From NCBI GenBank assembly GCA_019359515.1, contig JAHHHC010000025.1, positions 1 through 64,000 of the forward strand: a DNA stretch of 64,000 bases. Direction: 5' to 3'. Within the stretch, counting starts at the first letter, position 1. Each line of letters begins with the position of its first letter. Below the pieces are notes generated by a model. It was not told where the DNA came from. It made no database searches and saw only the letters and a list, made by a program, of their open reading frames with translations. The position numbers and the translations under genes are program-made. Positions 18,931 to 27,661 of the stretch are shown here, piece after piece. Source of the stretch: Desmonostoc vinosum HA7617-LM4. GTDB lineage: Bacteria; Cyanobacteriota; Cyanobacteriia; Cyanobacteriales; Nostocaceae.

Positions 18931-19320
18931 AGTTCCGTGGGTTTAAATCCCCCGGTTCTATAGCCTACAAGTTTTGTGTTGGGGTTAAATCCCCATTACA
19001 AAACTTAATTACGTTAGCGTTAGCGTTAGCGAGTCCTCGAGCGTCAGCGGTAGCGTTAGCGTAGCGTTAGCGAGTCCTCGAGCGTCGGTACGAGCGTCAG
19101 CGGTAGCGAGTCCTCGTTAGCGTTAGCGAAGCGGTAGCGAGATACGAGCGTCAGCGGTAGCGATAGCGTAGCGTTAGCGAGTCATCGAGCGTCGGTACGA
19201 GCGTCAGCGTAAAGCCTGCGGCATAGCTTCGCTTAGAGCGACACAGGAGCGTCGCGTCATTACGAATTACGAATTACGAATTATTTAATCCACGAGGTGG
19301 ACTTCGCTTGTGTAGCAGCG
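18931..19320. repeat. Composite of dispersed repeats
   Basis: First block (18931-19005): a CCCCCGGTTCTATAG / GGGGTTAAATCCCC / ACAAAACTT element that recurs inverted at 58630-58720. Second block (19012-19255): irregular AGCGTTAGCG, GAGTCCTCGAGCGTC and GGTACGAGCGTCAGCG units ending in the AAAGCCTGCGGCATAGC core. Third block: ATTACGA heptads, then a partial family A repeat (19283-19330). Confidence 0.85.
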
Positions 19321-19335
19321 AATTTTATACAACCT

Positions 19336-20427
19336 CTAAAATCCCATTGCCTCGGCTACTGACTTCAATTCTGCTGCGATACCTTGTTTAAACTTACTGT
19401 GATTGTGTTTAATTGCTGTATCTGGGTCTTTCAAACCATTACCAGTCAAGACACAAACTACTGTTGCCCCTGTGGGAACTTGGTCTTTGACTTGTAATAG
19501 CCCAGCTACAGAGGCAGCGCTGGCCGGTTCGCAGAAGATGCCTTCTGATGCTGCTAAAAGTCGATAAGCATCGAGAATTTCGGCGTCAGTGACGGCATTG
19601 AAACTACCCATACTGGCTGATTGTGCAGCGATAGCTAATTCCCAACTCGCAGGGTTGCCAATGCGAATCGCTGTGGCGATGGTTTCTGGATGTGCTACTG
19701 GTTGACCACTTACCAAAGGGGCTGCACCTGCGGCTTGGAATCCCATCATCCGGGGGAGGCGATCGCTTTTTCCGGCTTGATGATATTGACAAAATCCCAT
19801 CCAATATGCTGTGATATTCCCTGCATTGCCTACGGGAATACATAGCCAGTCTGGGGCATTACCCAAGACATCAACAATTTCAAATGCTGCTGTTTTCTGT
19901 CCTTCTAAGCGATAGGGGTTGACCGAATTCACCAAAGTTATGGGATAGCTTTGTGCCATCTCGCGAACAATTTCTAGTGCTTGGTCAAAATTACCTTTAA
20001 TTGCTAGGACTTCTGCCCCATAGAGCAAAGCTTGTGCTAATTTGCCCAATGCTACATAACCATCAGGTATCAGTACAAAAGCACTCATGCCTCCACGGCG
20101 GGCATAGGCAGCGGCGGCGGCGGAGGTGTTGCCCGTGCTAGCGCAAATCACGGCCTTTGCCCCTGCTTCCTTTGCTTTAGAAATCGCCATTGTCATTCCC
20201 CGGTCTTTAAAACTCCCAGTAGGATTAAGACCGTCATATTTGACAAATACCCGTACTTGTCTACCAATGCGTTCTGCGATCGCCGGCACCGGGATCAAAG
20301 GAGTATTGCCCTCCAACAAAGTGACAACAGGTGTTTCTTTACTGACAGGCAAATACTCACGATAGGCTTCTATCAGTCCGGGCCAAGGTTGGCGATAAGA
20401 TTTAGCAGCAGACAGGCTCAAGGTCAC
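19336..20427 (-). CDS. thrC: Threonine synthase
   Basis: 363 residues, a fold-type II PLP enzyme that converts O-phosphohomoserine to threonine. [15 protein letters not shown] at the start and the PLP lysine K74 in [11 protein letters not shown] are diagnostic. [13 protein letters not shown], the phosphate-binding [13 protein letters not shown] loop and the C-terminal [11 protein letters not shown] follow in order. It matches the shorter bacterial class of threonine synthase. It is not in an operon here: a repeat block follows it and a 620-bp gap precedes it. Confidence 0.96.
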   Translation of the reverse strand: MTLSLSAAKSYRQPWPGLIEAYREYLPVSKETPVVTLLEGNTPLIPVPAIAERIGRQVRVFVKYDGLNPTGSFKDRGMTMAISKAKEAGAKAVICASTGNTSAAAAAYARRGGMSAFVLIPDGYVALGKLAQALLYGAEVLAIKGNFDQALEIVREMAQSYPITLVNSVNPYRLEGQKTAAFEIVDVLGNAPDWLCIPVGNAGNITAYWMGFCQYHQAGKSDRLPRMMGFQAAGAAPLVSGQPVAHPETIATAIRIGNPASWELAIAAQSASMGSFNAVTDAEILDAYRLLAASEGIFCEPASAASVAGLLQVKDQVPTGATVVCVLTGNGLKDPDTAIKHNHSKFKQGIAAELKSVAEAMGF

Positions 20428-21049
20428 GGGATTAAAACTTCTTAACTAAAGATGGGTATTGGGTACTGGGTAGAGATTTTAGTCTCTAGTCCCTTGAATG
20501 GAACACAGCCATTGCAATCGCAGTCTTGAAATCACCAGCCTGGCAACACATTAAACTCAGTGACTGCAAGTATACAATGGTTTGCTTACCTTAAAATCAC
20601 ATTCTTGATACTATCTTAGGATATGACTGTTGACAAGTTCAACAAAATATGTTGTAAATTAAAGACGATTATTTTCCAGAAATAATCATGGAAATTTCGG
20701 TTAAACAATGACAGCAAGAACGCTGCTTCAGCATAACTTGTATCAATTTTAGATTGTGAAATACTTACTGGATAGGCTTTTGAGATTGATACTAGGTCTG
20801 CTCATAGAAAAAACCTGAAATTATTAAAAGATAGTAAGTTTAGTTTTATGATGAATAAGATAAAAATTTACTTTTAACAATTTTGTACTCTGTGATACCT
20901 TGCATGATGACAAAGTGTAGCAGTTTAAAAATGTGGTCAAGCACGTTTATGAGGTAGATACGTAGCATGAAGTTGAATCTTTTTTAACTTCTGTCACTGC
21001 TTCCTCCGAGAATTAGATGCTTGTTTGATACGTTTTAGTAAATCGAGTT
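20428..21049. other. Divergent intergenic region
   Basis: Contains the leftward thrC promoter and the rightward promoter of the small gene at 21050. TTTGATACGTTTT at 21024-21036 recurs upstream of the paralogue at 21919 and is a promoter or operator candidate. Otherwise I see no RNA gene or coding frame. Confidence 0.5.
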
Positions 21050-21256
21050 GTGGATCAAAATATTACGATGACTACTTGTACATCTACCGTTTCTAATGGC
21101 GAGTCCCAGGCTTTACTAGTCAGCAATCTGACTAAGTGTTATTATCAAGACGCTCAGCAAGCCAAACTTAGAGATTTGCAAGTAGAGATAGACTCACTGT
21201 TGCAGCAGTTGCAAAATCAGCAGCAAAATCTAGCTACTGCCAAGCCAGAAAATTAA
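21050..21256 (+). CDS. Small coiled-coil protein, paralogue 1
   Basis: 68 residues from GTG 21050, or 62 from ATG 21068. The middle, ESQALLVSNLTKCYYQDAQQAKL, is followed by an amphipathic helix (LQVEIDSLLQQLQNQQQNL) likely to form a coiled coil. Similar small proteins occur in Nostocales; function unknown. The gene at 21919 is a paralogue, and their upstream sequences are also alike, so the pair arose by duplication including the promoter. Confidence 0.75.
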   Translation: MDQNITMTTCTSTVSNGESQALLVSNLTKCYYQDAQQAKLRDLQVEIDSLLQQLQNQQQNLATAKPEN

Positions 21257-21342
21257 GTTGGTTGTGCGATCGCAATTGCAATTATTTCCATACGTGAATT
21301 CTAGTAAAGTGACACAGCTAAATGGGTGTATGATGATTCTCG

Positions 21343-21713
21343 TCTGGGATGGGCGTCTGACCATTGGTGTCAACTGAAGCTAGAAATAGCTTCGGTGTTG
21401 GCTTCCTCACCCGCCAAGAAATTTATTTCTTGGCTAATAGCTCAAGTCTACTGAAGTAGACTCAAAATCTTGAGGGATATTCAGTCAGTCTGGGATGGGC
21501 GTCTGACCATTGGTGTCAACTGAAGCTAGAAATAGTTTTGGTATTGGCTTCCTCACCCGCCAGAGAATAAATTCTCTGGCTAATAGCTCAAGTCTACTGA
21601 AGTAGACTCGAAATCTAGAGAGATATTCAGTCATCTTTAGATGACTTTTGCTATCAGCAAGGAACTTCAGTTCCTTGCGGGACATCGGTTCTACCTTAAG
21701 TTGACACTAATGG
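21343..21713. mobile_element. Two tandem MITE-like elements
   Basis: The complete copy spans 21507-21713, with ends CCATTGGTGTCAACTGAAG and the near-inverse TTAAGTTGACACTAATGG. A truncated copy (21361-21482) precedes it. Each is preceded by TCTGGGATGGGCGTCTGA. Internal hairpins include GAGTCTACTTCAGTAGACTT-type arms. No transposase frame, so they would be moved in trans. Confidence 0.75.
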
Positions 21714-21918
21714 CGTCTGGCTCGTTCTAGCGGGCAAAATACCCGTACCACAGGAACTTTATTCGCACCATAGTGTGTCACACTACTGGTGGTTCATGTC
21801 ATTAGTTTCGAGTGGTTAGCTGTGATCAGATCCCTGAGTTTTTGAAAAAGTGGGGATCTAGCAACCCCGTAAAATTAATGAAATACCAATAGTTTGATAC
21901 GTTTTCGTTAGTTGAGTT

Positions 21919-22116
21919 GTGGATTGTATTAGGATGACTACCTGCATACCTACTGGTTCTAATCGCGAGTCTCAAGCTCTTGTGGTTAGCAGTCTTACTA
22001 AGTGCTACTATCAAGACGCTCAGCAAGCCAAATTGATAGATTTGCAAGCAGAAATAGACTCACTCTTGCAAAAGTTGCAAAACCAACAGCATCAACGTTC
22101 AACTGATGCGTCTTAG
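21919..22116 (+). CDS. Small coiled-coil protein, paralogue 2
   Basis: 65 residues from GTG 21919, or 59 from ATG 21937. It shares ESQAL(L/V)VS.LTKCYYQDAQQAKL and the following leucine-rich helix with the protein at 21050. The first dozen residues and the last ten differ. The TTTGATACGTTTT upstream motif is conserved between the two genes. Function unknown. Confidence 0.75.
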   Translation: MDCIRMTTCIPTGSNRESQALVVSSLTKCYYQDAQQAKLIDLQAEIDSLLQKLQNQQHQRSTDAS

Positions 22117-22142
22117 CTCAAGGGGGTACCTGTTCCCCACTG

Positions 22143-23573
22143 TTAAGAGTTCCCTCTAAATCGTTTGAGTAGGCCTTGAACATAAATCAGGTTCTCTGCT
22201 GTAATTTTTGGTTGTGCCTTCAACCAAGAACTAGCATGTTCTTCTCCTCGCTGAACCCCTAAAATCAAGGCTGCCCAAACTTGTACCTCTAATCTATTGG
22301 GATTCACACGCAACGCTGCGGCTGTGCGATTCCACAGCCTGCCATCATCAGCTTTGAGTAGAGTAGCTACTTCTTGAGCATTATGTGGTGATGCTTCTAG
22401 TACTTGTAAGGCTTTTTGCCAGCGACCATCAATCAAGTCTGCTAGTACTTGTTGACTAGGACTTGCCCAATTTTTTTCAGCTTGGGTTTGGGTGAGCTGG
22501 GAGTGTAGGCGAATCAAATCCATTTGCGTCTGCACTGCTTTTGGCAACACTCCCTTTCGCTGTTTTTGCACAAATTTCAACCACTCAAAGGCTGGCGTCC
22601 ACAGTCCGCTACGGGCAATGATTAAGGAATTTTGGTATCCGGGATTGTTAAAAGCAGATGGTTGAAGAGTAATAGCTTCTAATTGTAGGGGATTGAGAAA
22701 TAACTTGGTCGATTTGACTTGATAAATCACCAGATGCGGTTCTAAACCTACTGTTTGATCTACAACTAACTCTTTTGTAGTACTATCAGTTACCTGCTGC
22801 CATCTGGGTAATTGTCCATTAGGGCTTGTCCAGGAAACCATTTGTTGTAAGTTAGTGCGCTCTGGATTGTAGTATACGATGTGACCATAGGCGATCGCAT
22901 TAGTTCCCTGTTGGTGCTGACCGCGCAAATAAAACCAAACTCCCGCAGCGGGTGTATTGTCTTCAAAGCGCTTGACTTCAGTTAATGGTAAAGAAATATT
23001 AGTATCTTGGTGTTCTGGTTTAGCCTTGACTAAAGGAGCAACCACAAAGGATTCTTCTGGCCCAATTATTGGTTGTTTAGTTGCTAAATAATAGTATTTT
23101 TCCGAGCGAGATTGCCGTTCTGATTCTGGTGAATGCTGATAAACCCTGAGTTCAACAAGTGTTCGACAATCAGCCTGACAGTTAGCCCGTTGTTGAAAAA
23201 CTGGTAATAAAAAAGATTTATCAGTATTTTCCTCTAGAGGTAGGGTTTCTCCGGCTACTAGTTTTTGTTGATTCAGACTATCTTGAATTTCGCCGAGAGT
23301 TTGGGGATGTTCGTAGTTACTGAGGGGAATTTGTGCCCATTCTGGTAAAACTTTATTTAACCAGCTAAGTTGTGCTGGGTTCGAGATTAAAAGAACGCTA
23401 AACCAAACACAAGCCATAACTAAACTAGCACTACTCAACAAAATAGCGATCGCCAACATCGACGACAACTTACTTCGCCATTGCCGCTGATTTGGAGGTT
23501 TTTTAGCAACACGTTTGAGAGGTTTTTTTAGTTTAGAAGCTTTTGGCGTCAGCTTGCGCGGGCGGTTTACCAT
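22143..23573 (-). CDS. Membrane-anchored protein of unknown function
   Basis: 476 residues from ATG 23573. A basic N-terminus ([19 protein letters not shown]) precedes one membrane segment (about residues 38-62, rich in Leu, Ser and Ala). The rest should lie outside the cytoplasm. It has two close cysteines in [11 protein letters not shown] and ends in an alpha-helical, TPR-like region with [26 protein letters not shown] do not recognise a family; the type recurs in cyanobacteria. The frame stays open upstream through the tandem repeat to 23843, but that extension is a repeat artefact. Confidence 0.8.
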   Translation of the reverse strand: MVNRPRKLTPKASKLKKPLKRVAKKPPNQRQWRSKLSSMLAIAILLSSASLVMACVWFSVLLISNPAQLSWLNKVLPEWAQIPLSNYEHPQTLGEIQDSLNQQKLVAGETLPLEENTDKSFLLPVFQQRANCQADCRTLVELRVYQHSPESERQSRSEKYYYLATKQPIIGPEESFVVAPLVKAKPEHQDTNISLPLTEVKRFEDNTPAAGVWFYLRGQHQQGTNAIAYGHIVYYNPERTNLQQMVSWTSPNGQLPRWQQVTDSTTKELVVDQTVGLEPHLVIYQVKSTKLFLNPLQLEAITLQPSAFNNPGYQNSLIIARSGLWTPAFEWLKFVQKQRKGVLPKAVQTQMDLIRLHSQLTQTQAEKNWASPSQQVLADLIDGRWQKALQVLEASPHNAQEVATLLKADDGRLWNRTAAALRVNPNRLEVQVWAALILGVQRGEEHASSWLKAQPKITAENLIYVQGLLKRFRGNS

Positions 23574-23576
23574 GGT

Positions 23577-23845
23577 TGGGGATTGGGGATTGGCGATTGG
23601 CGATTGGGGACTGGGGACTGGGGACTGGGGACTGGGGACTGGGGACTGGGGATTGGGGATTGGGGATTGGGGATTGGGGATTGGCGATTGGCGATTGGCG
23701 ATTGGCGATTGGCGATTGTCATTGATTATTCTCCACGTCCCCGCATCCCCCTCATCTCCCTCATCCCCCTCATCTCCCTCATCCCCCTCATCTCCCTCAT
23801 CTCCCTCATCTCCCTCATCTCCCTCATCTCCCTCATCCCCCATTC
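23577..23845. repeat. Long 7-bp and 6-bp tandem repeat block
   Basis: About twenty units of GGGGATT, GGCGATT and GGGGACT (23577-23718) are followed by about a dozen alternating CTCATCTCC / CTCATCCCC units (23746-23842). All frames stay open across it because the unit length or composition avoids stops, producing spurious frames on both strands. Confidence 0.95.
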
Positions 23846-23986
23846 CCTGTTATACTCGCGCTTTGTAAAGTTGCCTAGAGTTATTTAGGTCTAATTTGGT
23901 ACAAAATACGTAAATACCCGCATGTAAAATCAAGATGACTGAGAATACACTCTTGACTTAAGTGTGCGTAAGTAGAGTATAGAATC

Positions 23987-25801
23987 TTGAAAGGTAGATA
24001 TATTAGCCGTAGTCATAGCAAAAACGCAATACTCGCATGTTTACTAATTGCGGGATTCAATGGAGTTTTTGAGAAGGCGATCGCAATTCCCACGGTTACA
24101 AATACTACTCAAGAATCAACAAATATAGAAACGCCAGAAAGTATAAATTTAAATCCTCCCTCATCCCCGGTCACTGAGCAAAGCCGTTTGCGTAGCGTCT
24201 TTGACAGGAGAAGTGCATCTCCCTCATCTCCCTCATCCCCCTCCTTCCCCCTTTCCTCAACAGAAGAACCGACCGATAACCCGATGGCGCAAGTCACATC
24301 GGTTTCTCAACTCCAGGATGTACAACCTACAGATTGGGCGTTTGGTGCATTGCAGTCTTTGGTGGAACGTTATGGTTGCATAGCAGGTTATCCCGATAGT
24401 ACCTATCGTGGGAATCGTCCTTTAACACGCTATGAATTTGCCGCCGGCGTAAATGCTTGCTTGGATAAAATTAATGAATTAATCGCCACAACTACCAATG
24501 ATTTAGTCACACGTGAAGATTTAGCAACTTTACAAAAATTACAAGCAGAATTTGCCGCCGAATTAACAACTTTACAAGGCCGTGTAGATAGTTTAACAAC
24601 GCAAACTGCTGAAATCGCAGCTAACCAATTTTCTGCAACCACTAAACTTAGCGGACTACTAATCGTTGGGATTCAAGGAAGGAATGAGAATCGGGGTGAT
24701 GTTAATCCTAGAGATGGTACAAAAGATACAGATGATGCGGGCATAAACACTAGTGTTATATCTCTAGCACAGCTGTATTTAACTAGCCAAATTACTCCCC
24801 GCAGCTACCTGTTTACAGGTCTTTTATCTGGCAACGGTACTAGTGCGCCCAGGTTTAACAATACTGTTTCTCGGAATGACGTGTTACTTGGCTACGAATT
24901 TACTACAGATAACTTAATCATTAGTGATCTGAATTATCACTGGTTAGTCACAGATAACCTAGCATTGATGGTAGGAACAGAAGGCGTGAGTATGCCGTCT
25001 GCTTTCCGAGGCCCAAATCGGGTAGAAAGTGCAGCAACAGGGCCATTGTCTTATTTTGCTCAAAGAAACCCAATCTTAAATATGGGATATGGTCATGCTG
25101 GGATTGCTATTGATTGGCAGTTTGCTAGACGCGCTAGTTTGCAGGCAATTTATGCTAGTTACAGTCCAGGTAATCCAGGTCTGCGTAGCGGTTTGTTTGA
25201 TGGTAATACCACTACAGGTGTACAACTGCTGTTAACACCTACTGATGCTGTAGATTTCAGTTTGTATTACGTGAATAATTACTCATCGGATGGTTGTTTA
25301 CTGACTTTCGTAGGCGATGAATGCCTCACTGCGGTTAATACCACTACTGGAAAATCAGCACCCCTACAAACGAATGCTGTTGGTGCAACTGTAACATGGC
25401 AAATTTCACCGCGTATTACTTTAGGGGCATGGGGTGGTTATACTAAGTCTCACATTCCTGGGCGATCGGGAAATGTAGAAACGACGAATTATATGGTGTT
25501 TCTGAATTTCCCTGATTTATTTGCCAGGGGAAATTTGGGAGGAATTTATGTCGGGCAACCTCCTAAAATTACTAGTAGCGATTTACCTGTAGGAAATAAT
25601 GTCCCTGACTTTGTGAATACAGGTTTAGGTCGTGCCGGAGGACAACCGGGAACCACTACTCAAATAGAAGCATTTTATCGTTTTCAGTTAAGCGATAACA
25701 TTAGCATTACACCTGGCATGATCTATATTTTAGAGCCTGGTCATACACCAGATAATGACTCAATAACTATTGGTATTTTGCGGGGTAGCTTTAGTTTTTG
25801 A
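23987..25801 (+). CDS. SLH-OprB outer-membrane porin (iron-uptake porin type)
   Basis: 604 residues from TTG 23987. Signal peptide with core AILACLLIAGFNGVF and likely cleavage after KAIA (about residue 33). An SLH domain (about 105-155: DVQPTDWAFGALQSLVERYG, then GYPDSTYRGNRPLTRYEFA) binds peptidoglycan-linked polymer. A short coiled coil follows (165-205), then an OprB-type beta-barrel (about 210-604) ending in the C-terminal Phe (GSFSF). This is the standard cyanobacterial porin layout, with a role in inorganic ion uptake. Residues about 58-92 are encoded by an inserted intergenic-type repeat. Confidence 0.95.
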   Translation: MKGRYISRSHSKNAILACLLIAGFNGVFEKAIAIPTVTNTTQESTNIETPESINLNPPSSPVTEQSRLRSVFDRRSASPSSPSSPSFPLSSTEEPTDNPMAQVTSVSQLQDVQPTDWAFGALQSLVERYGCIAGYPDSTYRGNRPLTRYEFAAGVNACLDKINELIATTTNDLVTREDLATLQKLQAEFAAELTTLQGRVDSLTTQTAEIAANQFSATTKLSGLLIVGIQGRNENRGDVNPRDGTKDTDDAGINTSVISLAQLYLTSQITPRSYLFTGLLSGNGTSAPRFNNTVSRNDVLLGYEFTTDNLIISDLNYHWLVTDNLALMVGTEGVSMPSAFRGPNRVESAATGPLSYFAQRNPILNMGYGHAGIAIDWQFARRASLQAIYASYSPGNPGLRSGLFDGNTTTGVQLLLTPTDAVDFSLYYVNNYSSDGCLLTFVGDECLTAVNTTTGKSAPLQTNAVGATVTWQISPRITLGAWGGYTKSHIPGRSGNVETTNYMVFLNFPDLFARGNLGGIYVGQPPKITSSDLPVGNNVPDFVNTGLGRAGGQPGTTTQIEAFYRFQLSDNISITPGMIYILEPGHTPDNDSITIGILRGSFSF

Positions 25802-25964
25802 GAAAGAGACTAGGGATTAAGGTGTGTTAAGCGTTCTTACAGGGTAGCCCAACCCAATTTAACGAAGGCAGGAGGTAGGAGGCTGTTTTTGTAACGGGGA
25901 TTTATATGCCACTGCAAAAACTTTGGACGAAGTCCGGTTTTAGACCCGATTGTTTCGATAAATA

Positions 25965-25991
25965 AAAAAAGGTTTGGCTCACCACCAAACC
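25965..25991 (-). terminator. Strong minus-strand terminator
   Basis: Read on the minus strand: GGTTTGG, a 7-nt loop, CCAAACC, then TTTTTTTATTT. It is oriented for leftward transcription from the 26-kb gap and is not the terminator expected for the rightward porin gene, although it may act on both strands weakly. Confidence 0.7.
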
Positions 25992-26038
25992 TCTATATAA
26001 ATCCAGTGCATAACAACATCCCGAATTAATTTACTCAT
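25979..26038 (-). CDS. Possible 19-residue ORF ending inside a terminator
   Basis: ATG 26038 has AGGA eight bases upstream and encodes MSKLIRDVVMHWIYIEVWW. The stop lies within the terminator stem at 25971-25991. Very short; it could be a leader peptide, a small membrane peptide, or chance. Confidence 0.25.
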   Translation of the reverse strand: MSKLIRDVVMHWIYIEVWW

Positions 26039-26274
26039 GATTATTTTCCTAGGTCATCTTCCTATAGGATGTGTCCAAGTATCTTAAAACCTGATAACAT
26101 GTTATTTCTTTATCTTTCGTGAATCATCAGATTAGTCATAGTGATTTGATAAAGAATTCGGACAAATCCTTTGGTAAAAACATTGCATTGCTGAGGCAGT
26201 GCATTGGGGAAACACTGCGTTGCGCGGGTTAAGAGCGTTTAAGCAAGTGTTGTCGGCTTTGCCGACTTAAAGCA

Positions 26275-26335
26275 ACTGACGCGCGATTTCTAATCGTCGG
26301 GGCTAGTATTAATTTAGACTTTTCAAACAACCTCT
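26275..26335. repeat. Dispersed repeat, family A, partial copy
   Basis: GCGCGATTTCTAATCG, then TAGTATTAATTTAGACTTTT and CAAACAACCTC, match 3652-3708 almost exactly. Confidence 0.75.
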
Positions 26336-26336
26336 T

Positions 26337-26441
26337 ATACCATTTCACATTAATGGCGATACACATAAATTTTGTAGAGACGCGCTTTTGAAGCGTCTCT
26401 ACACCGTCTGTATTTGTATCAAGATTTTCGTGAATTGGTAT
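26337..26441. mobile_element. 105-bp MITE-like element
   Basis: Ends ATACCATTTCAC (26337-26348) and GTGAATTGGTAT (26430-26441) are inverse at 11 of 12 positions. Inside is a palindrome, TAGAGACGC with GCGTCTCTA. Non-coding, of the kind found in many copies in Nostoc relatives. Confidence 0.75.
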
Positions 26442-26630
26442 TAAGGGAGAACTCTTAACGGGCAACAGGCAACAGAGAAATCCCCATAATTAAAATTAGG
26501 GGATTTGAATTTTTTATAAATAAATACAGAGGCTTTAACCCCTATATTTGGGGCTAATTCTTTTTTATGTTCCCTGTTAAGAATTCCCCCCTCGAATGGG
26601 CTTAATAAATAAAGTTTAAAAGCAATTCAA

Positions 26631-26838
26631 TAGACCTCTTACATAAATATTTTTTTTGTTGGGCTACGCCCCGCTTCTCTACGAGACGCTTCGCGAACGC
26701 TAACACGCAGAGGCGCAGCGAAAAGTTCTGTTCGCGTAGCGTCTCCGTCAGGAGAAGGAGGGTTTCCCTCCGTAGGAAACTTTTCAAGACAGAGACGCAG
26801 AGAAGAGAACGCAAAGAAGGACTTTTGCAAGAGATCTA
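26631..26838. mobile_element. MITE-like element with TAGACCTCTT ends, copy 1
   Basis: Left end TAGACCTCTTACATAAAT and right end TTTTGCAAGAGATCTA are imperfect inverse repeats matching the element at 32976-33143. The interior consists of other repeats (GCGAAAAGTTCTG, GAGGGTTTCCCTCCGTAGG), so one repeat seems to have inserted into another. Confidence 0.65.
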
Positions 26839-26910
26839 ATATTTGCGATTTAGATCAAAATATCATAGATAAATTGTAATGTTGTGCCAAAATGCCAAAT
26901 AGATATCAAC

Positions 26911-26934
26911 AAAAAAGACGGGATTAAACCCGTC
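26911..26934 (-). terminator. Minus-strand terminator
   Basis: On the minus strand GACGGG, loop TTTAAT, CCCGTC, then TTTTTT. It could end leftward transcripts from the S4-domain gene, whose stop is 390 bp upstream. Confidence 0.6.
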
Positions 26935-27113
26935 CTTCGTATAACAGGTAAAAACATCTTGGTAATTTCTGCAAGATATCAAAAGACTACAGTCGAAAGT
27001 TGCCAAAATGCCAAAGAATAAACTTTGAAATTTTTTAGACTTGTCCAGCCGTCAAGATTTGGGTTACGGTCATTTGGGCTTTCTGGGCATCAACAGCCTC
27101 CCCAGCTTTTTTA

Positions 27114-27290
27114 CCAAGAAGACGCAAAGACGCGGGGAAGGGGAGACGCGGACGCGACCCTTCTCAAGGTCGAAGCGCTGGTCAAAAGCCCCCGAATGCG
27201 AGTCGTGGAGGCAAAAAATGTTTTCCTTGCTTGAATCCCCTAGCTTTAGTTATGGGGACTCTCCGCGTCCCCGCGTCCCCGCGTCCAAAC
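27114..27290. repeat. 170-bp dispersed repeat, copy 1 (inverted copy at 54.8-55.0 kb)
   Basis: The run from CCAAGAAGACG through GACCCTTCTCAAGGTCGAAG, GTCAAAAGCCCCCGA and GTGGAGGCAAAAAATG to CCCCTAGCTTTAGTTATGGGG is nearly identical to the reverse complement of 54823-54999. Hairpins at both ends suggest a palindrome-associated element mobilised by an IS200/IS605-type enzyme. Confidence 0.85.
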
Positions 27291-27322
27291 GTCTCCGCGT
27301 CCTCATCAATTCCTCGTCTCCC

Positions 27323-27529
27323 TCATCCCCTGTTCCCTTGTTCAAGGACATCGCCAACCTGAAAAGTTTGCCCTTGTACTGTTACTTGGTCGCTTGAGAC
27401 TAACTGCCGTCCTCGTCGGGTTTCAACTGTGCCATTGACTTTAACATTACCATCAATGATCATCAGTTTGGCTTGTCCTCCAGTTGGGGCTATACCTATT
27501 AATTTTAAAAATTGGTCGAGTTTAATCAT
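27323..27529 (-). CDS. S4-domain RNA-binding protein (YbcJ-like)
   Basis: 68 residues. MIKLDQFLKLIGIAPTGGQAKLMIIDGNVKVNGTVETRRGRQL is the full S4 fold with the conserved GGQAK and VNG-x-x-E-x-R-R-GR pattern. YbcJ-type proteins bind structured RNA. The C-terminal residues (EQGNRG) and stop come from a repeat, so the end may have been replaced. It stands alone, about 130 bp beyond the histidine kinase stop. Confidence 0.93.
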   Translation of the reverse strand: MIKLDQFLKLIGIAPTGGQAKLMIIDGNVKVNGTVETRRGRQLVSSDQVTVQGQTFQVGDVLEQGNRG

Positions 27530-27661
27530 GTTGCCACTTATTGAAAAAGTTCTCTGTTAAGCGTTCTCCGTGGGCTGAACGTACCCCAAAGCGTAAGTAA
27601 GCGAATCGTAGCGTCTCCGACAAGAGAAGTCAAAGCCTGTTAAGCGTTCCCTTCTTTGCAA

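Noticed and set aside
26229-26465. 78-codon minus-strand frame
   Set aside because: It spans the ATACCATT MITE-like element and a family A fragment; the sequence is explained by repeats.
27025-27397. Two overlapping frames of 69 and 118 codons
   Set aside because: They run through the 170-bp dispersed element and GCGTCCCC repeats.
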